The notes beneath the pieces are model-generated. The model ran no database searches and was not told the origin of the DNA. It worked only from the letters and a program-made list of their open reading frames with translations. Positions 1-7,338 of a DNA stretch of 16,857 bases are shown here, one piece after another. Made by a program: the position numbers and the translations under genes. Source of the DNA: an uncultured Eubacteriales bacterium (lineage in GTDB: Bacteria > Bacillota > Clostridia > Lachnospirales > Lachnospiraceae). The stretch's first letter is position 1. Each line of letters starts with the position of its first letter. Location: NCBI GenBank assembly GCA_900313765.1, contig OMSN01000009.1:1-16857 (forward strand). The letters are read 5' to 3'.

Positions 1-663
1 ATGCTGGAGCTGGCGGTCAGGTATGACGTACCGATCTTTACCACAGACCGCGAGACCAGTGCCTTTGTAGCGGAGACCCTGCGTTGGCTGAACGTTGAGC
101 TGGCACCGTGCATCACGATCCACGGCGTGCTTGTGGATGTGTACGGCGAAGGCGTTCTGATCATGGGTGAGAGCGGCATTGGAAAGAGCGAAGCTGCGCT
201 GGAACTGATCAAGCGCGGGCACAGACTGATCACGGATGATGTGGTGGAGATCCGGAAAGTGTCGGATACGACACTTGTCGGGACTGCCCCGGATATCACA
301 AGGCATTTCATCGAGCTTCGCGGTATCGGCATCATCAATGTGAAGACCCTGTTTGGCGTGGAAGCTGTCATGGACACGACCAACATCGATCTGGTCATCA
401 AACTGGAGGAATGGGATAAGGATAAGGAATACGACCGCCTGGGACTGGAGGAAGAATACACAGAATTCCTGGGGAACCGGGTCACCTGCCATTCTCTCCC
501 GATCCGTCCGGGCAGAAATCTGGCTGTCATTGTTGAGTCGGCCGCTGTCAATCACAGACAGAAGAAGATGGGATACAACGCGGCGCAGGAACTGTACAAC
601 CGGGTGCAGCAGGGCATCATGGCAAACATGAACAAACAGGACTCTGATGAGGAAGACTCCTGA
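1..663 (+). CDS. hprK: HPr kinase/phosphorylase (5' end cut by window edge)
   Basis: The product phosphorylates and dephosphorylates Ser46 of HPr in the cytoplasm, setting carbon catabolite repression and PTS activity in low-GC Gram-positives. The visible 220 residues match the catalytic C-terminal part. They include HGVLVDVYG (41-49) with the family's conserved His, the P-loop GESGIGKS (56-63), the acidic pair D79-D80, the signature IELRGIGIINVKTLFG (104-119) and PIRPGRN (168-174). Family members are about 310 residues, so roughly 90 N-terminal residues lie left of the window; the ATG at position 1 is an internal methionine, not the start. The tail after residue 210 is acidic. The glucokinase follows after 85 bases, so both may share carbon-sensing context. 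Identity is very secure. Confidence 0.95.
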   Translation: MLELAVRYDVPIFTTDRETSAFVAETLRWLNVELAPCITIHGVLVDVYGEGVLIMGESGIGKSEAALELIKRGHRLITDDVVEIRKVSDTTLVGTAPDITRHFIELRGIGIINVKTLFGVEAVMDTTNIDLVIKLEEWDKDKEYDRLGLEEEYTEFLGNRVTCHSLPIRPGRNLAVIVESAAVNHRQKKMGYNAAQELYNRVQQGIMANMNKQDSDEEDS

Positions 664-748
664 TGTTATAGAAATGTTTTACAGTAATTAAGAGAGCAAA
701 TCTCTGCAGAAACGGCACACACAAATCAGAACAGAAAAGGATGGGACT

Positions 749-1684
749 ATGAAACAGTATTGCTTTGGTATCGACGTAGGCGGAACAACTATCAAGTGCG
801 GGTTCTTCAATACGGAGGGTGATCTTCTGGATAAGTGGGAGATCCCGACCAGAACGGAAGACAATGGCTCCAAGGTTCTTCCGGATATTGCACAGACCGT
901 TAAAGACAAGATCGAAGAGAGAGGTCTGACCAAGGATCAGATCGAAGGCATCGGCGTCGATATCCCCGGCCCGGTCACTGGAAAAGGCGAGGTAAACATG
1001 GCAGTCAATCTTCACTGGGGCCATGTCGATATCGTCAGCGAGATGGAGAAGATGACAGGCATCCGCACCAAGGCAGTGAATGATGCCAACGCGGCAGCGT
1101 TGGGCGAGTGCTGGAAAGGCGGCGGCGCGGGCCATAAGAACCTGATCATGGTGACTCTTGGAACCGGTGTAGGCGGCGGAGTCGTCGTAGAGGGCAAGGT
1201 TATCGCCGGATCAGGCGGTGCCGGCGGAGAGATCGGACATGTACATGTTACCGAGGAAGTGACAGAGCCCTGCAACTGCGGCAATACAGGCTGCCTGGAG
1301 CAGGTTGCGTCTGCGACCGGCATAGTGCGTCTGGCCAAGATGCAGCTGGCAAAGACTCCGGACAAGGCTTCCATACTCCGGGGAAAAACCTTCTCCTGCA
1401 AGGACGTGTGGGATGCTGTCAAGGCAGGCGATGAGCTGGCGGATGATGTTGCCGAGAAGTTCGGTGATTTCCTTGGAAGAGCACTGGCAGCATTTGCCAC
1501 TGTGACGGATCCGGAGATCTTTGTCATCGGCGGCGGCGTATCCAAGGCAGGCCCGATCATTCTGGACTATGTAGAGAAATACTACAGAAAGTATGCGTTC
1601 TCAGCCTGCAAGAATGCGACATTTGCTCTTGCAACGCTTGGAAATGACGCAGGAATGTACGGAGCTGCGAAGCTTGTACTGTAA
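749..1684 (+). CDS. glcK: ROK-family glucokinase
   Basis: This is predicted to phosphorylate glucose with ATP to glucose 6-phosphate in the cytoplasm, the entry step for non-PTS glucose. The 311-residue product has the ROK layout: the N-terminal phosphate-binding motif GIDVGGTTIK (7-16), the catalytic loop NDANAAALGE (111-120), the second ATP-contact motif LGTGVGGG (137-144), EIGH (161-164), and the ROK zinc/sugar motif CNCGNTGCLEQVAS (175-188). Length is normal for the family. The start is supported by AAAAGG at 736-740 eight bases upstream. The gene follows hprK at 85 bases with no terminator between. Other ROK sugar kinases (fructokinase, N-acetylmannosamine kinase) share the fold, so the substrate is inferred from close resemblance to Firmicute GlcK. 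Confidence 0.92.
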   Translation: MKQYCFGIDVGGTTIKCGFFNTEGDLLDKWEIPTRTEDNGSKVLPDIAQTVKDKIEERGLTKDQIEGIGVDIPGPVTGKGEVNMAVNLHWGHVDIVSEMEKMTGIRTKAVNDANAAALGECWKGGGAGHKNLIMVTLGTGVGGGVVVEGKVIAGSGGAGGEIGHVHVTEEVTEPCNCGNTGCLEQVASATGIVRLAKMQLAKTPDKASILRGKTFSCKDVWDAVKAGDELADDVAEKFGDFLGRALAAFATVTDPEIFVIGGGVSKAGPIILDYVEKYYRKYAFSACKNATFALATLGNDAGMYGAAKLVL

Positions 1685-1702
1685 TAACAGGAGGAAATGA
1701 AC

Positions 1703-1822
1703 ATGAAGAAGCGCAATTCGAAGCGCAATAAGAAACAGCAGATCGCGGCGGCGGTCATCGTGGGCATACTGGTCCTTGCAATGATCCTGTCTGTTCTGCC
1801 GGCCATGTTCGCGATCGCATAA
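1703..1822 (+). CDS. 39-residue basic single-TM peptide
   Basis: I do not recognise a named family. The frame encodes 39 residues: a strongly basic head of about 13 residues (MKKRNSKRNKKQQ) and then one hydrophobic helix (about 14-39) that runs almost to the end. This is the layout of a small inner-membrane protein with a cytoplasmic N-terminus. AGGAGG at 1689-1694 lies eight bases before the ATG at 1703; the in-frame ATG at 1697 would be only two bases from it, so 1703 is preferred. It begins 18 bases after the glucokinase stop and ends 39 bases before the exported VanW protein. The clean ribosome binding site, the spacing and the amphipathic order argue for a real gene. Function is unknown. 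Confidence 0.7.
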   Translation: MKKRNSKRNKKQQIAAAVIVGILVLAMILSVLPAMFAIA

Positions 1823-1861
1823 TCGCATACAATACTCTGCGATACACTCGGAGGATATGCG

Positions 1862-3394
1862 GTGAAGATAGTCAGGATACTGAAAACATGCGCGGCGGGA
1901 GTATTCCTGTCCGCGCTTATAACTACATATGCATATGCTGACAGACCGGTTGCGTCTTCCACTGACCAGACCATCGCCAGCGGTGTCCATGTAGAGGGGG
2001 TCGATCTGTCCGGCATGAGTCTGGAGGAGGCGTCGGCAGCCCTTCAGAACAAGGTCAATGAGATGGCGTCCACTGCGATCACCCTGAATATGGGTGAGAA
2101 CGTGATTACCACCTCCCTTGCTGATATGGGATATTCCTGCACGAACCTGGACATTGTGAACCGTCTCACAGGGATCGGCAAGAGCGGGAATATCGTGGAA
2201 CGGTATAAGCTGCAGAAGGATCTGGAGAACAACAACGTGGACTATCCGCTGGAATTCACGGTGGATGAGGAGAAGGTCCGCACGTTTGTGTCCGGCTGCA
2301 ATGCATACAACACCGATCCGGTGGAGGGGCAGCTGCTGATCGGAAGCGACGGCTATCCCTATGTGGAGGGCGGAACCGACGGAATCACGCTGAAGGAAGA
2401 GGAATCGACCCAGGCAGTTACAAGTGCCATCGAGAACTGGACCGGCGGTGAGATCTCCGTGGATCTTGCAGTGGATGTATCCAGACCCGATGTGTCCAGG
2501 GATACACTGTCGCTGGTGAAGGATGTTCTCGGACAGGCAACGACCGACTATTCCGCTTCCAGTGCCGCACGCGCGATCAATGTGCAGAACGGATGCGCGC
2601 TGATCAACGGGACGCTGCTGTGGCCGGGTGACGAATTCTCCGTCACAAGAGCAGTCACACCGTTCTCTGCGGAAAATGGATATGAACCGGCTCCGACCTA
2701 TGAAGAGAACCGGACGGTGGATTCTTACGGAGGCGGTATCTGCCAGGTTTCCACGACTCTTTACAACGCAGCGCTGAAGGCGGAGATGGACATCACCGCG
2801 CGCTCGAACCACACCATGATGGTCGGATATGTGGAACCTTCCAAGGATGCGGCGATCGCCGAAGGCTCGATGGACATGTGCTTCGTGAACAACACGGATG
2901 CGCCCATCTATATTGAAGGCTACTGCTCCGGCGGACAGATCACTTTCGTGATCTTCGGACATGAGACCAGGCCGGAGAACCGGACGCTGCAGTTCACCAG
3001 CAAGGTTCTTGCCACCATGCAGCCGGAAGGCTTCTCGCTGTATCCGGATGCCACACAGCCGGTGGGCTATGTGCTTCAGACACAGTCGCCCCATACCGGG
3101 TATCAGGCAGAACTGTGGAAAGAGATCTACGTGGACGGTGTCCTCACGGATGAATACCAGATCAATTCCAGCTATTACCAGGCAGTCGGAACGATCTATT
3201 CGATCGGGGTGGCTTCGGCCGACCCGTCGGTATCACAGGCAATGTACGCGGCGATCGGATCCAACAACCTGGAGGCCGTACAGCAGATCATAGCAACCGG
3301 CAAAGCCCAGGCGCAGACACCGCAGACGGATGCGGCGGGCAATCCCGTGCAGGGAACAGCTGCTCCGGACGGAACCGTCACGATCGTTAACTGA
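1862..3394 (+). CDS. Exported VanW-domain protein with G5-like C-terminus
   Basis: The 510-residue product starts with a cleavable-looking signal peptide (MKIVRILK then a hydrophobic stretch, with an AYA-D site near residues 24-27), so it acts outside the membrane. Residues about 40-215 resemble the repeated peptidoglycan-binding-like region often found before VanW (GVHVEGVDLSGMSLEEA, 41-57). The VanW domain spans about 230-375, with NGTLLWPGDEFS (249-260) and GGGICQVSTTLYNA (290-303). After it, residues 376-450 resemble a G5 module, and the end is a Q/T/A/P-rich tail. The start is GTG at 1862, with GGAGGA at 1850-1855; the nearer ATG at 1857 meets a stop after two codons. VanW proteins are associated with cell-wall metabolism, but no biochemical activity is established. 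The name does not imply vancomycin resistance here. Confidence 0.9.
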   Translation: MKIVRILKTCAAGVFLSALITTYAYADRPVASSTDQTIASGVHVEGVDLSGMSLEEASAALQNKVNEMASTAITLNMGENVITTSLADMGYSCTNLDIVNRLTGIGKSGNIVERYKLQKDLENNNVDYPLEFTVDEEKVRTFVSGCNAYNTDPVEGQLLIGSDGYPYVEGGTDGITLKEEESTQAVTSAIENWTGGEISVDLAVDVSRPDVSRDTLSLVKDVLGQATTDYSASSAARAINVQNGCALINGTLLWPGDEFSVTRAVTPFSAENGYEPAPTYEENRTVDSYGGGICQVSTTLYNAALKAEMDITARSNHTMMVGYVEPSKDAAIAEGSMDMCFVNNTDAPIYIEGYCSGGQITFVIFGHETRPENRTLQFTSKVLATMQPEGFSLYPDATQPVGYVLQTQSPHTGYQAELWKEIYVDGVLTDEYQINSSYYQAVGTIYSIGVASADPSVSQAMYAAIGSNNLEAVQQIIATGKAQAQTPQTDAAGNPVQGTAAPDGTVTIVN

Positions 3395-3396
3395 CC

Positions 3397-3873
3397 ATGG
3401 ATATCATAATGACAGGCTATGCCGGCCAGAGAGAGACCGCCTTGCTGGCGCAGCGCTGCAGGCAGCAGCTGCTTTCCCGGCTGCCGGAGCATCTGGTAGA
3501 GGCTGCCGGCGATATGGACAGGGATTATGAACCGCCGGAAAGCTGCCTTCCCGTCTCCCGGGTGAAGATCACTGCAGGCGGTGTATGTGCTGCCCTGTGG
3601 ATCCTGGGAGAAAAACTGTGTACAGGTCTGTGTGCAGACCTTCGCTCTGTCCCGGTCCGGCAGGAGACCATAGAGATCTGCGAGATCCTGGACCTGGATC
3701 CCTATGTACTTCGAAGTGACGGCGCATGGCTCATCGCCGTAAGAGATGCCGAAGAAGCACTCAGCCAGTGTGCATGGCAGGGGCTTCCGGCAGCAAAGAT
3801 TGGGGAGACAACCCCCGGAGAAGCCCGGGTACTGTCCTGCGGGGACGTCACACGGTATCTGGACCGAATGTAG
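3397..3873 (+). CDS. Stand-alone AIR synthase-related C-terminal domain protein
   Basis: The 158-residue product resembles the second half of the PurM/HypE (AIR synthase-related) superfamily. MDIIMTGYAGQRETALLA at the start matches the inter-domain linker of longer relatives. GGVCAALWILGEKLCTG (61-77), VPVRQETIEICEILDLDPY (85-103) and the ending VTRYLDR (151-157) match the C domain. The N-terminal domain that carries the ATP-binding site in HypE/PurM is absent, and I see no trace of it upstream because VanW occupies that DNA in another frame. The start is ATG at 3397, two bases after the vanW stop, with no clear ribosome binding site; this suggests translational coupling, and ATG 3409 is also in frame. 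Whether it is a degenerate remnant or a dedicated subunit cannot be told from sequence. The match is by pattern recognition. Confidence 0.75.
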   Translation: MDIIMTGYAGQRETALLAQRCRQQLLSRLPEHLVEAAGDMDRDYEPPESCLPVSRVKITAGGVCAALWILGEKLCTGLCADLRSVPVRQETIEICEILDLDPYVLRSDGAWLIAVRDAEEALSQCAWQGLPAAKIGETTPGEARVLSCGDVTRYLDRM

Positions 3874-3899
3874 TTTATTTTATTAAGGAGGAAGTCACA

Positions 3900-4382
3900 A
3901 TGAGAGAACAGATCCTTGCGCTTCTGGAGCGCAATTCCAAAATGACACCGGAGGAGATCGCGGTTCTTCTGGGCTCCAGCAAGGAGATGATCGCGGAGGA
4001 GATCCGCCGGATGGAAGAGGAAAACATCATCTGCGGATACAATACCCTGATCAACTGGGAGCACACCGGTGCCGAGAAGGTGACCGGACTGATCGAAGTG
4101 CGTGTCACCCCGCAGAGAGGGCAGGGGTTCGACCACATTGCGGAGCGCATCTACAATTATCCGGAGGTTCAGTCCGTATATCTGATCTCAGGCGGTTATG
4201 ACCTGCTTGTCATTCTGGAAGGCAAGTCTCTCAAAGACATCGCTTCCTTCGTTCACAGCAAACTGTCCACAATGGACAGTGTCATCTCCACTGCGACTCA
4301 TTTCATCCTGAAGAAGTACAAGGATGACGGAATCATCTTTGATCAGAAGAAGGGAGATCCCCGGCAGACGATCACTCCGTAA
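3900..4382 (+). CDS. Lrp/AsnC-family transcriptional regulator
   Basis: The 160-residue product has a winged helix-turn-helix at about residues 3-50 (MTPEEIAVLLGSSKEMIAEE as the HTH core) followed by a RAM effector/oligomerisation domain at about 60-140 (TGLIEVRVTPQRG; VYLISGGYDLLVILEG). This is the feast/famine regulator architecture, usually an octamer or dimer that senses amino acids. The start is ATG at 3900 with a strong AAGGAGG at 3885-3891; the frame is open further upstream to 3726, but that part overlaps the preceding gene and is not coding. The aminotransferase starts 53 bases after the stop. This Lrp-then-aminotransferase order recalls the Bacillus alaR-alaT pair, so local control of that gene is likely but inferred. 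Confidence 0.92.
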   Translation: MREQILALLERNSKMTPEEIAVLLGSSKEMIAEEIRRMEEENIICGYNTLINWEHTGAEKVTGLIEVRVTPQRGQGFDHIAERIYNYPEVQSVYLISGGYDLLVILEGKSLKDIASFVHSKLSTMDSVISTATHFILKKYKDDGIIFDQKKGDPRQTITP

Positions 4383-4435
4383 GTCCTTTCCCGGATCGTA
4401 TACGGAGGCCATGCAACTGCTAAGGAGTTTGTAAT

Positions 4436-5632
4436 ATGATGAAATTAGATAAGGGAATGACACTCGGCAAGAAAGCGGTCGGGCTGAAGCCGTCCGGGAT
4501 CCGCAAGTTTTTTGATATCGTGGCGGAGATGGATGATGTCGTCTCTCTGGGTGTCGGCGAACCGGATTTTGATACGCCCTGGGCAGTCAGAGACGAGGGA
4601 ATCTATACGCTGGAGAGAGGAAAGACATTCTACACCTCCAACTCCGGGCTTAAGGAACTTCGCGAGGAGATCTCACGGTATCTGATCCGGCGGCTCGGTG
4701 TACGCTATGATCCGATCCATGAATGTCTGGTTACGGTAGGCGGCTCCGAGGCGATCGACCTTGCATTTCGCGCACTGGTCAATCCGGGGGAAGAGATCCT
4801 GATCCCGGAGCCGAGCTATGTTTCCTACACACCATGTGCGATCCTTGCAGACGCAGTACCCGTGCCGATTCCTCTGAAGGCGGAAAATGAATTCCGTCTG
4901 ACTCCGGAGGAACTGGAGGAGCACATCACGGATAAGACGAAGATCCTGGTGCTTCCGTTCCCGAACAATCCCACAGGTGCAGTCATGACCAGGGAAGATC
5001 TGGAGCCCATCGCGAAGATCTGCATCAAGCACAATCTGTTCGTCGTATCGGATGAGATCTATTCCGAGCTGACCTATACAGGAGAGGATCATGTATCGAT
5101 CGTTCAGATTCCGCACATGCAGGAGCGGACGATCCTGATCAACGGCTTCTCCAAGGCATTTGCCATGACCGGATGGAGACTGGGATACTGCTGCGGACCG
5201 GCAGAAGTGCTGTCCCTGATGACGAAGATCCATCAGTACGCGATCATGTGTGCTCCGACCAACAGCCAGTATGCGGCGATCGTCGCTCTGAGAGACTGTT
5301 ATTCGGAAGTGGAGAAGATGCGTGAGGCTTACAATCAGAGAAGAAGGTTCCTGCTGCATTCATTTGAGCAGATGGGGCTGCCCTGCTTCGAGCCGTTCGG
5401 TGCATTTTACGTATTCCCGTGCATAAAAGAATTCGGAATGACTTCCGAAGAATTTGCGACCAGGCTTCTGGAAGAGGAGAGAGTGGCCGTTGTTCCGGGT
5501 GATGCGTTCGGAGAGAGCGGAGAGGGCTTTATCCGTATCTCCTATGCATATTCCCTGGAAGCGCTGAAGATTGCGATCGGCCGCCTCGAGAAATTCATTG
5601 AGCGGCTGCGCAGATCTGGTTCCACGAAGTGA
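4436..5632 (+). CDS. PLP-dependent class I/II aminotransferase
   Basis: The 398-residue cytoplasmic enzyme has the fold-type I aminotransferase motifs: the substrate-loop signature LGVGEPDFDTP (38-48), NNPTG (177-181), SDEIY (205-209) for the Asp that contacts the PLP pyridine nitrogen, the Schiff-base lysine K240 in NGFSKAFAMTGWRLGY (236-251), and the carboxylate-binding Arg in GFIRISYA near the end. ATG at 4436 follows AAGGAG at 4422-4427; a second in-frame ATG directly follows at 4439. Its partner is an Lrp regulator, as in the alanine transaminase pair alaR-alaT of Bacillus. The best guess is alanine or another amino acid-pyruvate/2-oxoglutarate transaminase, but aspartate or aromatic substrates cannot be excluded. 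A terminator ends the unit. Confidence 0.92.
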   Translation: MMKLDKGMTLGKKAVGLKPSGIRKFFDIVAEMDDVVSLGVGEPDFDTPWAVRDEGIYTLERGKTFYTSNSGLKELREEISRYLIRRLGVRYDPIHECLVTVGGSEAIDLAFRALVNPGEEILIPEPSYVSYTPCAILADAVPVPIPLKAENEFRLTPEELEEHITDKTKILVLPFPNNPTGAVMTREDLEPIAKICIKHNLFVVSDEIYSELTYTGEDHVSIVQIPHMQERTILINGFSKAFAMTGWRLGYCCGPAEVLSLMTKIHQYAIMCAPTNSQYAAIVALRDCYSEVEKMREAYNQRRRFLLHSFEQMGLPCFEPFGAFYVFPCIKEFGMTSEEFATRLLEEERVAVVPGDAFGESGEGFIRISYAYSLEALKIAIGRLEKFIERLRRSGSTK

Positions 5633-5673
5633 CAGCAGTCCGGAAAGACCGGAAAACAACCGAATTGTTTATG

Positions 5674-5712
5674 AAAACTCCCGAATGAAACAGGTTCGGG
5701 AGTTTTTCTTTT
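5674..5712 (+). terminator. Intrinsic terminator after the aminotransferase
   Basis: A 12-base-pair perfect stem (5674-5685 with 5695-5706, core ACTCCCGAA/TTCGGGAGT) and a 9-base loop run directly into TTTTTCTTTT. It lies 42 bases past the aminotransferase stop and closes the left transcription block. Confidence 0.92.
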
Positions 5713-5757
5713 AGCAGGAAGACACAAAAAATGTGTATGAAATGTGAACTTTTGGAA

Positions 5758-5786
5758 TTGCGAATTGGTCTGCATAGTGATAACAT
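5758..5786 (+). promoter_or_regulatory. Possible sigma-A promoter of cstA
   Basis: TTGCGA (5758-5763) and TAACAT (5781-5786) are separated by 17 bases; each matches the consensus at four of six positions. It is the best-spaced pair in the gap between the terminator at 5712 and cstA. A start near 5793 would give a leader of about 47 bases containing both hairpins described below. The match is modest. Confidence 0.4.
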
Positions 5787-5798
5787 ATGCGTGATAAC
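5777..5798 (+). repeat. Direct repeat GTGATAAC upstream of cstA
   Basis: Two exact copies of GTGATAAC (5777-5784 and 5791-5798) are 14 bases apart and overlap the proposed -10 and start region. The second copy continues as TGATAACGTT, which loosely resembles half of a CcpA cre box but fails the other half. This could be an operator; no regulator is identified. Confidence 0.45.
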
Positions 5799-5802
5799 GT
5801 TG

Positions 5803-5838
5803 GGTGCAAAGGCACCATATAACTTGGGAGGGTTATAT
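5803..5838 (+). promoter_or_regulatory. cstA leader hairpins with the RBS in a loop
   Basis: Two adjacent hairpins fill the space before cstA. The first is GGTGC (5803-5807), loop AAAG, GCACC (5812-5816). The second starts at the next base: ATATAAC (5817-5823), loop TTGGGAGG (5824-5831), GTTATAT (5832-5838). The Shine-Dalgarno GGGAGG (5826-5831) is entirely in the second loop, and the ATG begins two bases after the stem. A GGA in a hairpin loop over the ribosome binding site is the type of target CsrA uses, and E. coli cstA is a known CsrA target; extending that to this genome is inference. Confidence 0.5.
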
Positions 5839-5839
5839 T

Positions 5840-7297
5840 ATGATTAGTTTCTTTATCTGTCTCGCGATCTTGATCTGCGGGTACTTCACCTACGGCTCCT
5901 TTGTAGACAATACATTCGGACCGGATGACCGTGAGACCCCGGCGGTCGCAATCAATGACGGCATCGACTACGTTGTCATGCCGGCATGGAAACTGTTCCT
6001 GGTACAGCTGCTGAACATCGCCGGACTTGGTCCGATCTTCGGAGCTCTTTCCGGCGCTATGTGGGGCCCGGTTGTCTTCCTGTGGATCACTTTCGGTACT
6101 GTTTTCGCAGGTGCTGTACATGACTATTTCTCCGGTATGCTTTCCGAGAGAAACAGCGGCGCGTCCATTTCCGAGGTTACCGGTATCTACCTTGGACCGG
6201 TCATGCACAATGTGATGCGTGTATTCTCCGTGATCCTTCTGATCATGGTCGGTACCGTATTCGCAGTTGGCCCCGCAGGCCTGCTGGTCACGCTTCTTAA
6301 GAACAGCGGAGTGGAGAACGGCATCTTTATTCAGACGACGTTCTGGCTTGCGGTCATCCTGATCTACTACTTCATCGCAACCTTCATTTCCGTTGACAAA
6401 GTCATCGGCCGTATCTATCCGATCTTCGGTATCTGCCTGATCATCATGGCTGTCGGCGTCTGCTTTGGTACTCTGTTCAGCGGACAGAAGATCCCCGAGA
6501 TCTTCTCCAACTTCACGAACATGCATCCGAAGGGAACCCCGATCTGGGCGTTCATGTTCATCACCGTCGCATGCGGAGCAATCTCCGGTTTCCATGCTAC
6601 GCAGTCTCCGCTTATGGCTCGCTGCCTGAAGAGTGAGCGCCAGGGTCATTTCGTATTCTACGGCGCTATGATCGCTGAGGGCATTATCGCCCTGATCTGG
6701 GCAGCAGCCGGTGTTACCCTGCTTGGAGTTGATACCCTCGCTGAGATGGGCGGCGGCAATGCAACGACCGTTTACACCATCTGCACAACGACCATGGGTA
6801 AGTTCGGAACCATCCTTGCCATGCTTGGCGTTATTGCATGCCCGATCACTTCCGGTGATACGGCATTCCGTTCTGCACGTCTGACTCTTGCAGACTGGTT
6901 CAAGCTTGACATGAGCAAATGGACAACCAGACTTGCACTCTGCATTCCGGTTCTGGGCGTTGGTGCTTTCCTTGGCTTCGGCAATACACTCGGATTCATC
7001 GATTATCAGATCATCTGGCGTTATTTCAGCTGGTCCAACCAGACGCTTGCAATGATCGTTCTCTGGGCAGGATCCATGTTCCTGGCAATGGAGAAGAAGA
7101 ACTTCTGGATCACAGCGATTCCGGCGACCTTCATGAGTGCGGTTTCTTCGACCTACTTCATCATGGCGCCTGAGTGCCTGGGCATGATCCCGGCTCTGAA
7201 CAACAATAAGGCTGTTGCTTATCCGTGTGGTCTGATCATCGCGGTACTGTTCCTGTTCATCTTCCTTCGCAGCGCGAAGAAAGCTACTTCCAGGTAA
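5840..7297 (+). CDS. cstA: CstA-family carbon starvation transporter (short form)
   Basis: The 485-residue product is a polytopic membrane protein of the CstA family, whose members take up pyruvate (E. coli BtsT, CstA) and have been linked to peptide use under carbon starvation. Family hallmarks are LNIAGLGPIFGALSGAMWGP (58-77), GAVHDYFSGMLSERNSGASI (91-110), ISGFHATQSPLMARC (248-262), CPITSGDTAFRSARL (334-348) and WRYFSWSNQTLAM (393-405). It is much shorter than the roughly 700-residue enteric forms but typical of the compact Clostridia type, and ends with a basic RSAKKATSR tail. The start is ATG at 5840 with GGGAGG at 5826-5831; the frame is open up to 5804, but that stretch lies in the structured leader. 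It is flanked by terminators on both sides, so it is monocistronic. Confidence 0.93.
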   Translation: MISFFICLAILICGYFTYGSFVDNTFGPDDRETPAVAINDGIDYVVMPAWKLFLVQLLNIAGLGPIFGALSGAMWGPVVFLWITFGTVFAGAVHDYFSGMLSERNSGASISEVTGIYLGPVMHNVMRVFSVILLIMVGTVFAVGPAGLLVTLLKNSGVENGIFIQTTFWLAVILIYYFIATFISVDKVIGRIYPIFGICLIIMAVGVCFGTLFSGQKIPEIFSNFTNMHPKGTPIWAFMFITVACGAISGFHATQSPLMARCLKSERQGHFVFYGAMIAEGIIALIWAAAGVTLLGVDTLAEMGGGNATTVYTICTTTMGKFGTILAMLGVIACPITSGDTAFRSARLTLADWFKLDMSKWTTRLALCIPVLGVGAFLGFGNTLGFIDYQIIWRYFSWSNQTLAMIVLWAGSMFLAMEKKNFWITAIPATFMSAVSSTYFIMAPECLGMIPALNNNKAVAYPCGLIIAVLFLFIFLRSAKKATSR

Positions 7298-7338
7298 TCA
7301 CAGAAAAGTACACAGGAACGTGTTCTGAATGAAATAAG

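Noticed and set aside
664..748. Possible terminator or promoter between hprK and the glucokinase
   Set aside because: Only a 5-base AGAGA/TCTCT stem without a T run and a lone TATAGA with no -35 partner; not supportable.
1601..3094. 497-codon open frame on the minus strand, antisense to vanW
   Set aside because: Low-complexity His/Arg/Cys-rich translation with no recognisable motif, fully covered by a well-supported + strand gene; explained by codon bias.
1862..3394. Vancomycin resistance gene suggested by the VanW name
   Set aside because: No vanH/A/X, vanR/S or other van genes nearby; VanW domains are common in Clostridia and not resistance determinants on their own.
3726..3899. Upstream extension of the Lrp regulator frame
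   Set aside because: It overlaps the AIRS-domain gene in another frame, while a strong ribosome binding site and ATG at 3900 match the family's N-terminus.
4411..4434. Seven-codon frame (ATG CAA CTG ... TAA) before the aminotransferase, considered as a leader peptide
   Set aside because: No ribosome binding site, no run of regulatory codons and no terminator/antiterminator pair around it.
5792..5805. CcpA cre site upstream of cstA
   Set aside because: TGATAACG matches only the left half of the consensus; the right half has several mismatches.
5711..6649. 312-codon minus-strand frame antisense to cstA
   Set aside because: The translation is Asp/His/Glu-rich shadow sequence typical of the reverse of membrane-protein codons, and it lies against a clear CstA gene.
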